Numbered from the stretch's first letter, positions 34,601-42,689 are shown. The stretch: 64,000 bases of DNA from Xiphophorus maculatus (GCF_002775205.1 NC_036448.1:4366572-4430571); one strand, 5' to 3'. The notes: generated from the sequence alone by a model not told the origin. Program-made: numbers and translations.

Positions 34601-35593
34601 TTTCTAAAGTAAATTAGCTTAATGGAAACGCACCAATTTTGAAACGACTCTCATTTTTTGATAAAAATTTTTGCCCTCTAAGATGAGAGTTTTTTTCTTC
34701 TTCTTTCTCTATTTAGCTGTATCAAGAACATTGCCATGGAAAAACATTTCGCACCAAACGAGTCACAGGAACTGGATGTTACCACTGGTGCAAACCATGA
34801 AGAAGACGCAGAAGACAGGAAGTAGTTGAGGATGATGGGTTTTTTTAATGACTTATTGCGAGAACAAATGTATTCATGTGCGATCTCAATTGTGTTTCTT
34901 ATTTAATGGAAACACAGCAATTTGTGAGATTGTGTTTTTCCGACATTAGTGGAATATCAATAAAGTTTTGCGACTATTTGTAATGGAAACTGTAAACACA
35001 ATGACCCAAATTTGTACAGATGAGAGCATCAGTTTAACTCTTCTTCTCTCCTTCATATCATGTCAGTGGGTTCCCAGGACAGTCTTCTGGAGATCACGTT
35101 CCGTGCCAAGCCCCCCGATGCTCCCGGTGCATCCATGACTCGTTCCTCATCCGCGGGCCCGTTAGCAGCTCCTTCCCAGCTCCAGATCGCTGACGGCGCC
35201 TGGTTCTCAGCCCTCTCCGGGCCCTGTTCCCCGGGTGCCACCGGCGCCGACTCCGACTCCGTCCCCCTGGGGCCGAGCGGCAGCGGGGTCCGACTCGAGT
35301 GCTTCCGCTTCTCCTCCCTGGTGTCGGACAGCCTGGCCGGGGGCCGGGACGCTGGAGAGACGCCCAGCGACGAGAGCTCGCTCCTGGGGGAGCAGGTGCT
35401 GGGGGCCCTGGAGCTGCTGCGCTTCAGAGAGTCCGGCATCGGGTCGGAGTACGAGTCGAACACGGACGAAAGCGACGACCGCGACAGCTGGGGGCAGGGA
35501 GAGGGGGCGGGGGCGGACGGCGCCGCACGGCTCTTCAGCGTGCTGAATTCAGAGAGTCTGCCGGACTGCCTGGGGGACGAGATGGCCGTTTAG
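9802..35593 (+). CDS. nos1ap: Nitric oxide synthase 1 adaptor protein (CAPON)
   Basis: Cytoplasmic adaptor; in mammals it links neuronal NO synthase (NOS1) to partners such as Dexras1 and Scribble. Coding exons: 9802-9906, 12581-12652, 17274-17366, 18345-18403, 18487-18595, 25337-25466, 25817-25944, 33468-33629, 33842-34010, 35067-35593. Together they give 1554 nt and 517 aa (human 506), with all introns GT-AG and all phases closing. Residues 1 to about 175 form the PTB domain (start [16 protein letters not shown]; later [29 protein letters not shown] and [11 protein letters not shown]). Residues about 265-337 are a glutamine-rich coiled coil ([15 protein letters not shown]). The tail keeps [11 protein letters not shown] and [15 protein letters not shown] and ends in DEMAV, a PDZ-type ligand where human has DEIAV. 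At 25.8 kb the gene is far shorter than human NOS1AP. I cannot tell which teleost duplicate it is. Confidence 0.97.
10300..10494. mobile_element. Foldback MITE, family G copy 1
   Basis: The left end TATTGTCACCTTCCTAAGAT and the right end, reversed (TATTGTCATCTTCCTAAAAC), form imperfect inverted arms that continue into ATAATGGC. A second copy with the same arms is at 54060-54257. No coding capacity. Confidence 0.6.
11979..12507. mobile_element. TAGGGCTG-type dispersed element
   Basis: Begins TAGGGCTGTACC, carries ATTAATCGATTAATCGG near the left and CTAATCGATTACTCGG near the right, and ends TTTCAAGCCTA. This layout (TA-bounded, ATCGATTA-rich ends) matches common non-autonomous DNA transposons of fish. 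The superfamily is not determined. Confidence 0.45.
12581..12652 (+). CDS. nos1ap: nos1ap coding exon 2
   Basis: Residues 36-59 ([12 protein letters not shown] ... AAMRRIR), early PTB domain. Acceptor TCTTGCAG, donor AGA|GTAAGA, phase 0 on both sides. Confidence 0.95.
13489..13745 (-). mobile_element. Family A non-autonomous transposon, copy 2
   Basis: Reverse-oriented: GCATTTCTATTACAAATGCAC at the left end and CTGCTTCCTGTCGCCTTC in the core match the complement of the 34570 and 40342 copies. The far end is eroded. Confidence 0.55.
13838..13935 (-). mobile_element. LINE 3'-tail fragment
   Basis: (TCAA)n followed by ATTTTATTTGCAAAGCACATT and TCAAAGCGCCTTTGCATCAT. On the minus strand this is a tail ending in TTGA repeats, typical of fish LINE 3' ends. 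Confidence 0.5.
15040..16330 (+). pseudogene. Decayed LINE reverse transcriptase (L2/Rex-like)
   Basis: The translated fragments [19 protein letters not shown] and, after stops and a gap, [14 protein letters not shown] match conserved RT blocks of fish LINEs (LLDLTAAFDTVDH and YADD). A later piece, [13 protein letters not shown], matches the block after the catalytic motif. Frames are broken by stops and shifts, and the segment around 15660-15800 repeats an earlier block, so it is dead. The orientation is the same as nos1ap; it lies in intron 2. The exact clade is uncertain. Confidence 0.75.
16556..16635. repeat. (AT)n microsatellite
   Basis: About 38 AT units passing into a short ACAC tail. 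Confidence 0.97.
17274..17366 (+). CDS. nos1ap: nos1ap coding exon 3
   Basis: Residues 60-90, lysine-rich ([19 protein letters not shown] then RKKKK). Acceptor CGTTACAG, donor AAG|GTAAGA. The extra LLLLQ-type residues of one human isoform are absent. Confidence 0.95.
17434..18295. mobile_element. hAT-like element with CAGG-TTTCCC termini
   Basis: The left end CAGGATTTCCCCCAG and the right end, reversed (CAGGGTTTCCCACAG), match at 13 of 15 positions. The inner flanks GCTAGGCCCC and GGCCCGCCAGGC are GC-rich. It covers 862 of the 978 bases of nos1ap intron 3 and is interrupted by a family B copy. A clear target duplication was not found. Confidence 0.6.
17526..18054 (+). mobile_element. Family B transposon, copy 1 (near full length)
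   Basis: Starts TTAAAGGGGCAGTGTTAC and ends ACACTGCTCCTTTA, so the ends are inverted repeats starting at a TTAA-like target. Internal blocks such as GGTTGCCATGGGAG and TAGTCTGAAGGAGCTGA recur in eight more copies in this window. TTAA ends fit Kolobok- or piggyBac-type MITEs. It sits inside the hAT-like element. Confidence 0.7.
18345..18403 (+). CDS. nos1ap: nos1ap coding exon 4
   Basis: Residues 91-110 ([19 protein letters not shown]). It ends inside an Arg codon (AG|G) and is separated from exon 5 by an 83-bp intron. Confidence 0.95.
18487..18595 (+). CDS. nos1ap: nos1ap coding exon 5
   Basis: Residues 110-146 ([18 protein letters not shown] ... [11 protein letters not shown]), the core of the PTB fold. 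Donor AAG|GTGAGT. Confidence 0.95.
20660..20781. repeat. Two adjacent perfect hairpins with direct repeats between
   Basis: Hairpin 1: CAGGCTGAGGTGAG (20660-20673) with its exact complement at 20680-20693, 6-nt loop. Hairpin 2: TAATATTAGTCAG (20748-20760) with its exact complement at 20769-20781, 8-nt loop. Between them TACTTGAAGTTGAAAGT is repeated as TACTTGAAGCTGAAAGT. Intronic; no known family recognised. Confidence 0.8.
22794..23040 (-). mobile_element. Family A non-autonomous transposon, copy 3
   Basis: Reverse-oriented: starts GCTGCGTCTCCATTACAAAT and includes CTTCTTTGTGGTTTGTGCCA, the complement of CGCAAACCACGAAGAAGAC in copy 5. The right edge is approximate. Confidence 0.6.
24220..24670 (+). 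mobile_element. Family B transposon, copy 2 (3'-truncated)
   Basis: Starts TTAAAGGGGCAGTATTATG and runs through CTCCACTTTCAGGAAGTCAT and CTAGTCTGAAGGAGCTGAC, then diverges before the LINE-tail insertion at 24687. Confidence 0.65.
24675..24830 (-). mobile_element. Truncated LINE 3' end with GGAT tail and 12-bp target duplication
   Basis: The direct repeats TATTTTACACTA at 24675-24686 and 24819-24830 flank a 132-bp insert. On the minus strand the insert ends AAAATGGATGGATGG, the typical 3' tail of a fish LINE family, preceded by CAGACTGGCGACCTGTCCAG. The exact 12-bp duplication marks one retrotransposition event, and the piece is a dead-on-arrival 5' truncation. Confidence 0.75.
25337..25466 (+). 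CDS. nos1ap: nos1ap coding exon 6
   Basis: Residues 147-190. It opens with [20 protein letters not shown], the end of the PTB domain, then an acidic linker. Acceptor CACTCAG, donor CCAG|GTTATT, ending in phase 1. Confidence 0.93.
25817..25944 (+). CDS. nos1ap: nos1ap coding exon 7
   Basis: Residues 190-232, a charged linker ([15 protein letters not shown] ... [15 protein letters not shown]). Acceptor CTCCGCAG, donor AAG|GTGAGG. The linker is poorly conserved with mammals, but the phases (1 in, 0 out) and clean sites support it. Confidence 0.88.
27735..28228 (-). mobile_element. Family B transposon, copy 3
   Basis: Reverse order relative to copy 1: CCCATGGCAACCATTCAG, then CTTCAGACTAGCCAGCAGC, then CCTGAAGGTGGAGTTC, ending TTGCCTCTTTAA. 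The left end is eroded. Confidence 0.65.
29245..29326. repeat. 82-bp direct repeat flanking the LINE, left copy
   Basis: Matches 31001-31082 over its full 82 bp with about seven substitutions. The LINE lies exactly between the two copies. Confidence 0.8.
29991..30031. repeat. Perfect 18-bp palindrome with 5-nt loop inside the LINE
   Basis: AGGTTATTGGCAAGCAGG (29991-30008) and its exact complement at 30014-30031, loop CCCAT. It falls on the [11 protein letters not shown] codons of the LINE, so part of the symmetry may come from coding sequence. Confidence 0.85.
30079..30332 (-). mobile_element. tRNA-derived SINE nested in the LINE
   Basis: A 15-bp target duplication CCCTCTCGATTCTTT at 30079-30093 and 30318-30332 brackets the element. 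On the minus strand it has an A-box-like GTGGCGTAAGGGGTTAGCG, a B box GGGTTCGACTCC, a body, then a poly(A) tail (T run just after 30093). Transcribed by Pol III if active. Its poly(A) tail suits L1-type machinery, the same class as its host element. Confidence 0.85.
31001..31082. repeat. 82-bp direct repeat flanking the LINE, right copy
   Basis: Partner of 29245-29326. Starts GGCAGCACAGCGCTTC and ends CTTCTGTACAT. Confidence 0.8.
31235..31431. mobile_element. Foldback MITE
   Basis: Arms of about 50 bp: ACTAATAATACTGCAAAATC...AACCCAGTGTGCTT on the left and its near-complement ending GATTTTACAGTATTATTAGT on the right, about six mismatches, with a roughly 97-bp unrelated centre. No coding potential. 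Confidence 0.7.
32670..32745 (+). mobile_element. Dispersed repeat fragment
   Basis: Contains GGACCGTGGGAGGAAGCCGG and AGTACCCAGAGAAAATCCAC, words I recognise from a very common fish retroelement segment. Short and truncated. Confidence 0.45.
32802..32986 (-). mobile_element. Family B transposon, copy 4 (half)
   Basis: GGCGGAGTTTCAGAAAGAGC, AATTTCAAGGCATTACATTA and the terminal ACCGTCCCTTTAA match the end of copies 5, 7 and 9. The other half is missing. Confidence 0.6.
33468..33629 (+). CDS. nos1ap: nos1ap coding exon 8
   Basis: Residues 233-286, ending in the Gln-rich start of the coiled coil ([19 protein letters not shown]), matching the LLQQLLQQQQQQ region of the human protein. Acceptor TGTTCAG, donor CAG|GTCACT. 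Confidence 0.92.
33842..34010 (+). CDS. nos1ap: nos1ap coding exon 9
   Basis: Residues 287-343, the coiled coil ([12 protein letters not shown] ... [16 protein letters not shown]). It ends in phase 1 (TCT A|GTGAGT), so the Met of MGSQDSLLE is split across the junction. Confidence 0.95.
34570..34992 (+). mobile_element. Family A non-autonomous transposon, copy 4
   Basis: GCTGCGTTTGACATTTCTAA at the left, CTTAATGGAAACGCACCAA, GGTGCAAACCATGAAGAAGA in the core, and GTAATGGAAACTG at the right. Sits in nos1ap intron 9. Confidence 0.6.
35067..35593 (+). CDS. nos1ap: nos1ap coding exon 10 and stop
   Basis: Residues 343-517 plus TAG. It contains [11 protein letters not shown], an SG-rich middle, [20 protein letters not shown] and the terminal DEMAV. 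GC-rich compared with the flanking introns. Confidence 0.95.
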
Positions 35594-35713
35594 CGGTGCG
35601 ACGACGTCTGGGCGAGGCGAGAGAAACTTATGCACCGCTTCGAAGAAACTGGTGCAGAAACCTACTGAGGTGTCACACAAAACTTATGAGTTGTGAAAAA
35701 AAACAAAAACAGA

Positions 35714-35939
35714 ATTCGTCTATGGAGCTAAATTGGGGCCATAACGTTTGTTAAAAAGAAAAAAAAATGTAAATTGGAAAGAAGATTCTCCATTGAAAAA
35801 TTATTTTGAAACTGAAAGAACATTTTAAGCTCAAAAGAAAATTTAAACCTGAAAATATTTTCAAAACTGCTTCAGTTTCAAATCTTGTTTTTAAGTTTCT
35901 TTATTTTTTCTTTTGAAAAATTTAGCTCCATACTCGTCT
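35714..35939. mobile_element. Family C hairpin MITE, copy 1 (after nos1ap stop)
   Basis: Ends ATGGAGCTAAAT (from 35722) and ATTTAGCTCCAT (to 35931) are exact inverted repeats. The flanks ATTCGTCT and ACTCGTCT match at 7 of 8 bases, as expected of an old hAT-type 8-bp target duplication. It starts 129 bp after the nos1ap stop codon, so it is probably transcribed in the 3' UTR. Sister copies at 57629 and 58527. Confidence 0.75.
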
Positions 35940-36333
35940 GCACTGTCCGTCATCTGCAGCTGTAATGTAACTATTCACGCGCCTTTCTTTTTCCGATTGT
36001 CTTATTTCTGTATTTTACTTTCTTTGGTAAAATTTACTCACTGAACGGTAAAAAGAAAAAGAAAAAACAACTAAAGAAGCAGTATTTCTACGCTACTGAA
36101 AACAGTGACCCTTTACTGCTAATGTTATCAAAGTCTTTTCTTCTGCTGCCCTTCTAGATCGCTAACATTCCTTCAATAGCTGCTCAGCAGCTGCTGGGTT
36201 TTTTTAGGGCTTGAAAAGAATAATCTGCATCCAGTTGTGAAATTTACTGATGACAAAATGATTATCTAGTGTGGGGTTTTTTTCCAACAGCTTTGGAAAT
36301 AATATATTTTTCACAAGGCATCTCAGTTTCTAC

Positions 36334-36854
36334 GGAGGGCCAAATGGGACAAAATTAAATAATTAAATATGACGCAGATAATTAATTCAATTGGTATTAA
36401 TAAATTCCTGCTGCTGCAGTGTCACCATTAGATCATTTTATCTGTCAAACCTGCCCTTCAAAGTCGAGTGGCGGCGCTCTGTGCAGGACTGTGTTCTGAT
36501 GAACTCCACCGATTCTTTGAAAATTATGGAACTGTTGTCATCTGATGACAACAAGAGGTTGTCATCTGGACCACGCAGAGGAGAAAGTCGAACAACTGAT
36601 TAAATACCACAATTTTCAAAGAATGAGGCTAAAGTAGCGGAGTTTGACAAAGGTTTTAGCCCCGCCCATAGCCCTGCCCCTTCACTTTGATGAACACGGT
36701 TGACAGATGAAACTATCTCAGGAACTGAAACTATGAATTAATTAAACATGTATTTAAATACATTTTTACAAAGTTTGAATTTTAATGATTTAATTCCATA
36801 ATCAATAAATGATTTAGTGATGTATTTATTTAGTTTTGTCCCATTTGGCCCTCC
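36334..36854. mobile_element. Family D MITE
   Basis: The ends GGAGGGCCAAATGGGACAAAA and, reversed, the same 21 bases at the right form perfect terminal inverted repeats. Inside are a second inverted pair (ATTCTTTGAAAATTATGG at 36513 and its near-complement ending near 36626) and a central palindrome GTTGTCATCTGATGACAAC (36534-36552). The first AATAAA downstream of the nos1ap stop codon lies here (36399-36404). Confidence 0.7.
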
Positions 36855-38500
36855 ACAGGTTTTGACCAGTACGGAGCCATGTTTTTCTGAAACTTGTGTC
36901 AAAACAAAAGCTTCTGAAACTTATTTTAAAAAGCTCCAAAATGTGTTTTTATTTTTTGTTGCTATTAATCTTTATTATGTTTAACATCAGGTTCAGCAAG
37001 TAACGCATCACCTCATCCACCTCCTGCATATGAAAAGCACAGAAGACTACAACTCAGCTCTACAGACAAAATATAACTCTTAGGAATGAAATGTAAATCT
37101 AAATTCAAAGCTGCTATCACACTGTTAACTAGCTAGCTGGCTGTTTATATGTGTGTATTGAAAGAACGTTTGTTTCAAAAGGTCCAGACATGAGGAAACA
37201 GTGGAAAATTTGTGGAACATGCATAATTCAAGAGAATTAATTTAGTCTCTTTTTGATTTTGATTCGCTCGTGTTCTAAATAGTACATGTGCACTGGGATC
37301 AAAAGTGTGGAATTCACTGTTCCTGTTGTGACACCATACGTTGTTTTTTTTTGTTTTTTTTACTTGTCGTACTGAAGGATCAACTAACCATCAGGGAGTC
37401 AGTTGTCAATGCCCACCGAAGTCCCCCAATTTATCAGACAAATATTAGCCAATCGGGAAGTAGTTAAAGCCATTACACTTTCAGTATCAAGCTTCAGCCA
37501 TGCTAAGGTGAGTGAGTCTTCATCACCACAGACAGCATAGTGTAGCATGAGATGAAGTCAGTTATTGGTTGTTGCAGCAATAACGTGTATGTGTCACTCA
37601 TACAGCAGATTTTTGTCAATATGCCCAAAAGATTTGTAGCAGCTACGCTTCACAGTTTCAGATTGTGTTTGCTACAGTATGAAATGTGTAATAAAGTGAT
37701 GCGGAAGTTTTAATTTTCTATTTGAGACAAAAGGCAGAGAGGCAATATTATCCCAGGGATGTCAGACAAACAAACATCAGTGGGTGTGGATTTGAGACCA
37801 CACTGGGTAACTGACTGAATCAGAAAATAGGTCGGGCTGCCTTCCGTTGGAGCCGCTTCAAGAACCCAGGTTGACCGAGTGTCTGCGTAGCGTAGCGTGA
37901 GATTAAGTGATGTCATTATTGGGTCATTGCTGCGAAATTTATTGCTTTCACAAATTTGATTGTAGTTGTGTTTGTATGTGATGTATACTGTGTCTAAATT
38001 GTTAAAAGTTTGTTCCCAGGTAAAAACATGATAATTATTTTTGATCAAATTGACCATCAACAGCTTTTTATGAGGTATGTAGCAAGTTTGTGACTTCAAG
38101 AACCACTATTATAAAAAGCTTGAATGTATGTGTTACCAGGAAAAATAATTTATATTTTGGTTAAAATATTGGGAGAAATAATTAGCCACCTCTTATCTAC
38201 AGTATGTCTTTTATCGAACAACAGTTTTTAGTAATAGTAAGAGATCTGTTAAATAATACAAACGTAGGGCTGACTGAGCTTCTTTAAGCAGTATTATGTA
38301 AGACTTACAGATAATTTCATATAAACAATAAATAAGTCAAAAGATGACATATAATTTCATTAAAGGATCTAGGATTGTTCCTGTAGCTCATCAGATTAAA
38401 CTACCAAAATAAACCGGATTTCCATTTAAATCCTAAATTTAAACATAACAGCATGATGTTGTATGAGAAGTATTAAAGATTCTCGATAAGAAAAAACTCA
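36855..38500. other. Intergenic, no gene seen
   Basis: AT-rich with short frames only. The reverse-strand frame at 37710-38099 (129 codons) resembles no protein I know and has no supporting context. Confidence 0.5.
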
Positions 38501-38501
38501 G

Positions 38502-38671
38502 AATACTAAATTCATCCATCCATCCCTTAGAGGGGATAATTTAGAGACCAATTTCTCTCTAAATCAGATTTAGATCTATTTTTAATCCTGGGCCGGGAAT
38601 CAAACCCAGGACCTTCTTGCTGTAAGGCAACAGCTCTACCAACTGCACCACTTGTGCAGTCCTAATACTAA
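38502..38671 (-). mobile_element. tRNA-derived SINE with GGAT tail
   Basis: The 8-bp target duplication AATACTAA (38502-38509, 38664-38671) flanks 154 bp. On the minus strand a tRNA-like head carries TGGTGCAGTTGGTAGAGC (A box) and GGGTTTGATTCCC (B box), followed by a body and the tail CTCTAAGGGATGGATGGATG. That tail resembles the LINE end at 24687-24818 (CTCTAAGGGACAAGGATG), suggesting a LINE-SINE pair. Confidence 0.8.
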
Positions 38672-38820
38672 CTTCGTGAAACATATTTCTAAAAGATCTA
38701 AAAGTTGTCACGACCGCACTGTTTGTTTTTTTTGTGTATGTTTGTGTTTGCGATATTCATATTTATTTATATGGGGCAATAAATGTTTTTGGAGTAAATT
38801 GTGCTGCACAGGCTTTAACT

Positions 38821-39587
38821 TTAAACTGCAGTGACGTGCGGTCAGGGGAGGCAGGTGAGGCAGTGCCTCACCTGCCATCATGGAAAGAAAGAAAATATAT
38901 AATCATAAAGTAATTTAAATTGTTATATTCATCCGGTGGTTTGTACTAAAAAATATTTATTTTTCATGTAGCTTCACCAATTTCGATTTTTATTTGTTCA
39001 AAATCGCTGAATTTTCTTATTTTCCCATTCAAATGCTTGGAAGCGATGCCGGTGAGGCAGCAGCGAGCTCTGCCTCACCTTGGATTGCGCAACCCCTGGC
39101 TCTGCGCTGGCTGCTAAGCGGAGAGAGCATGTTGCTGTACGGCGTCAATAAAATGGTTTAAACAAATTTAATATGTGAACTTATTTCCAATAATTTAGCT
39201 TATGTATATAATGTACAGTGCTTTTTGTCACCAACTGTGTTTGTGTAACGTGTTTCGTGTAATGAGCGATTATAAACGGCAGAGAACAGGTTCGAGGTGA
39301 GGCAGGCAGTTCTCTTGCCTCATGGCAGGGGGCGCTCAAGATCCCAGACGTTCGTCTTGTTCACTCCTCAACTGCCGAGTAAGTGACAGCGAGCTAGGCT
39401 AAACGATTCGGGAAGCAAGTCAAGTGCAGCGATAGATTTTGTGAGCTACAGTTTGTCTGTGTAAGGATGCAGAAGTGAAACATAACCTGTAAACTGCTGT
39501 CAATCTATGCATCTATTTGCAAATCTGATTCTGATGAAGTCAGTGCCTCACCAGCTATGAACCTCACCGCACGTCACTGTTAAACTG
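38821..39587. mobile_element. 751-bp hAT-type non-autonomous element with perfect target duplication
   Basis: TTAAACTG at 38821-38828 and 39580-39587 is an exact 8-bp duplication. The element (38829-39579) starts CAGTGACGTGCGGTCAGG and ends CCTCACCGCACGTCACTG, inverted repeats with one mismatch. Eight-bp duplications and CAGTG ends are hAT hallmarks. No transposase frame is present. GTGAGGCAGTGCCTCAC near the left is itself palindromic. Confidence 0.88.
39321..39337 (+). promoter_or_regulatory. CTCF-like core inside the hAT-type element
   Basis: CATGGCAGGGGGCGCTC contains CAGGGGGCGCT, the strong half of the CTCF consensus; the CCA half is poor. If other copies share it, the element could spread CTCF sites. 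Confidence 0.3.
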
Positions 39588-40341
39588 TATACATGGCATA
39601 AAACTGAGCATGCATCTAAACAGTATGACCTGGTCTATTCACTTGTACAATGCATAAAATAATCAGCTTGAGTTTCTTCATTCTGGTTTTTGTTTAACAT
39701 GTCTGTGCAACATTATCAGACATTTCAGAGGGAAATGGCTAACTAGGCTTCTGTCCTTAAAAATGTAGCCATGTCACAGTGGCAGCGCTAATTACTAATA
39801 GGATACGTTTTTGTAAGTCTGGTTATGTTGTGCTGTCATGGACAGTCGGTGTAATTTCAGTGAGAAGAATTGGGTAAAAGTTTTATTTAGCTAACATTAA
39901 CTTGATCAAATCAGAAGATTTTTGACAGTCAACTTAATAATGCTAATGCTGCTATGCTAACAGAACTGATAGCTTTTGTTCAGTTGCATCAGCATTGTTT
40001 AGATTGGATATATCTGAACAGGTTTTTTTTTTTTTAAAAAAACACATTAGATTTATGAAACAAGTATTATATTTGATTTTTAAGAAAGGAGCAAATTTAA
40101 CATTTCTTAGGACAATCTTGGATTGAGACAAGAATCAAAACAGTAACATATGAAACCCAGGCTGACTATTTCTGCATGTCAGACTGTTTAAACCTGTTAA
40201 TTCGATCATAAAAACAGAAAAATGTTTTTTTTAGTTTTGAAAAAGATTGTTTAAATCTTGTTCTCATAGGCTAATTGTAATTTAGAAAGCGTTGTTCAGC
40301 TACACGTGTTGCTCATTTTCATTAGCCTTGTTGCTGAAACA

Positions 40342-40792
40342 CTAACTGTGTTTCCATTGGCCATATAATTGCGCAATTTGACATTTCGAAAGTAAATTTA
40401 CTTTATGGAACCATGTCAATTTTGAAACGTCTCTAGTTTTCTGATTAAAATGTTTTATCTCAAGGGTGAGGTGTTTTTGTTTTTTTTGGCTGTATCAAAA
40501 TGAGCTTCTTTCACAGAATTGCAATGGAAATACTTTTGTCGCTTCACATGAGCCACATGATCGACAACAAGATGTTACCACTGGCGCAAACCACGAAGAA
40601 GACAACAAGAAGCAGTTGGACAATGTCGTGTCATGTCTTGTAATGACTTATCAGTGAACGAACTTATTCATGTCTGAGGTTCATTGCTTTTCTTCTTAAA
40701 TGAAAATTGCTAAATTGTGGGGGTTTTTTCCAAGTTCAGTGGAATATTGACAAAGATTTGAACACATTTTTTTTTTTTGTGGAAACGCAGCT
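40342..40792 (+). mobile_element. Family A non-autonomous transposon, copy 5
   Basis: Starts CTAACTGTGTTTCCATTGG and ends GTGGAAACGCAGCT, with the family core CGCAAACCACGAAGAAGAC. The longest undisturbed copy in the window. Confidence 0.65.
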
Positions 40793-41259
40793 ACCACACC
40801 GCCCCACTCCCAGTAAAAGAAGCCGTCCCTCCAGTACTACATGGTGGCTGTCCATAAACTGCTGCATCATTGTTGCTTCACACGTTGAAATGTTTCGGGA
40901 CAATTTCAGGAGCGATGACGCTCTGTCGGACACTTTTGGACTCTAATGCACCAGCTCCACCATGACGACTGTGAGTGTATTTATTATCCGTGTCCCCGAG
41001 CCGGGACGGTTTCTCTGAGCCGTTTCAAAACGTGAATGTCGTGTTGTTTTTCTTCCTTTTTCTTAAAGTTTCTAACCTCCTTCCTTCTCTCTTTCTGTCT
41101 GTTACCTACATTTTTTTCCCTCCAGGGTTGTGTGTGTTCACAAGAAGTGTACTAAAAATGAAAGTGCACTTATGTTGATGTTCCTCATGGAATTAAATGT
41201 CCTTTCTCAAAATCCACTTGGTGCCGTGATGCGTCTTGTACATTTGATTTAGGGAAGCA

Positions 41260-41790
41260 CAGCGCCACTTTTTTTGGTCTTCTGACATCGATATCGGTGT
41301 CGGCTGAATTAACTTAAGCATTTTTTTAAAAAAACACAAACATAGATGTTTTGAATTACAAATTTATTTGGTAACTTTGCACCAGTACAGCACAACTAAA
41401 AACACCAATAGCTTCACAAATTTGGTCAGACATGTAGAACCAACACAACTTTAATTTGTTCAGTCAGTGCAATTAGGAGTAGAAGAGCCAATGTAAAATA
41501 AATAATAAGGAAACTGAAACTGACGAGAACAACAAGTTGATTATCTTGGTCAACCTTTTAAAAATAATAAGTGCAACAAACTTCTTTCGAATGGTACAGA
41601 AAGTGAAATTAGGAATTCAAAATATGTAAAATAAATAATAAAGCATGATGTAGCTCAGAGCACAAAGCATAGAATTAGACTGAATAGATCCGCCCTTATG
41701 GATTGCTTCAAGCATCACGATACCCGATCTATAATTCACGACCGATTCAAATATTAATATCGGATCGGTTCAGCTCTACTTTTTGAAAAG
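41260..41790. repeat. Dispersed repeat, CGATATCGG-rich ends
   Basis: GACATCGATATCGGTGTCGG near the left and TTAATATCGGATCGGTTCAG near the right bracket an AT-rich interior. This is the look of common fish non-autonomous DNA transposons whose ends contain ATCGATA words. Borders not resolved. Confidence 0.35.
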
Positions 41791-41869
41791 AATCTCCAAA
41801 GTGAAACAGTTTTCCAAAGTAAGGACAACCTTTAAATAAACAAACAAAACAAACTCTTGACCTGTTGTG

Positions 41870-42200
41870 AAAAGGAGATGCGGGAAGTTCTCGGTGTAGG
41901 ACGGCTCGGAGCCGCACCAGCTGTGCTCATTAAACCGGATCAGATTCCATTAAGCGCAGCGCGTCTGCAGGCGGCAGCAGCTCCGTGTAAAGCTGATAAG
42001 CTGGAAAATATGAATAATATCAGCCATTACCCGCCCACATCCGTCCGCGGCGTCCTGCAGCTGCTGCTGACACAGATAGTGGGCGGCCCGCTGCAGTTGG
42101 CGTCCTCTTTAATCTGCTTGATTATCATAAAAACAGAAAGGGTCATCCTGTTCACGCTCTCGAATCTTCTTTTGTGTTTTGCCAATAGATTGAATCGATA
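41870..42200. other. GC-rich intergenic segment upstream of ddr2
   Basis: A base-composition island (for example CCGTCCGCGGCGTCCTGCAG) about 2 kb before the presumed ddr2 first exon, with no recognisable repeat and no protein similarity in its 114-codon frame. Candidate distal regulatory element or conserved non-coding sequence. Confidence 0.3.
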
Positions 42201-42689
42201 GATGTAAGATGATGAGTTTGCATACGTTAAAACGTTCCGGTATGATCCCCTTGCTTGAGGTTTGAGGGGAGTGGTTAAAAACTGGCGTAGAGAATAAAGT
42301 GGGTAAATGATTGGCCGGGTTTTGATTCAGCATGTTTCTATTTTACTATTCTGATTTTCTACACAATATAAACATCTCAGTTTCTGCTCTGCTGCTTCTG
42401 AAACAAAAACTTGCCATTTGGTAAAGTTTCTCTAATACAGGAATAATTATTCTGCCGTTTTTTTATATGGCGTCTTGGAAAAATATTAATTGTCCTTGTA
42501 GTCAGGTAATTTTATAAATACTAACTTGAATCTTTTTGTTAGAATTTTGACCAACAAAAAGTAGTACAAAATTGTTAACTTGGATTTTCAAGATTTTTCT
42601 CTACTTAAATTTTAACTTTCTAGTCCTCCTTTACTTCTTTTCTGGTTTCTGATGCCCTGAAATCCATGCTCTGGTAAGTTTGTACTGTA

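Noticed and set aside
35053..35754. Long antisense and alternative-frame ORFs over nos1ap exon 10
   Set aside because: GC-rich coding sequence keeps other frames open. Only the + frame with SLLEITF and ESNTDES matches Nos1ap.
37710..38099. 129-codon minus-strand frame between nos1ap and ddr2
   Set aside because: No recognisable motif, AT-rich codons and no promoter or splice context.
38570..38660. tRNA gene on the minus strand
   Set aside because: Same reasoning: head of a SINE with target duplication.
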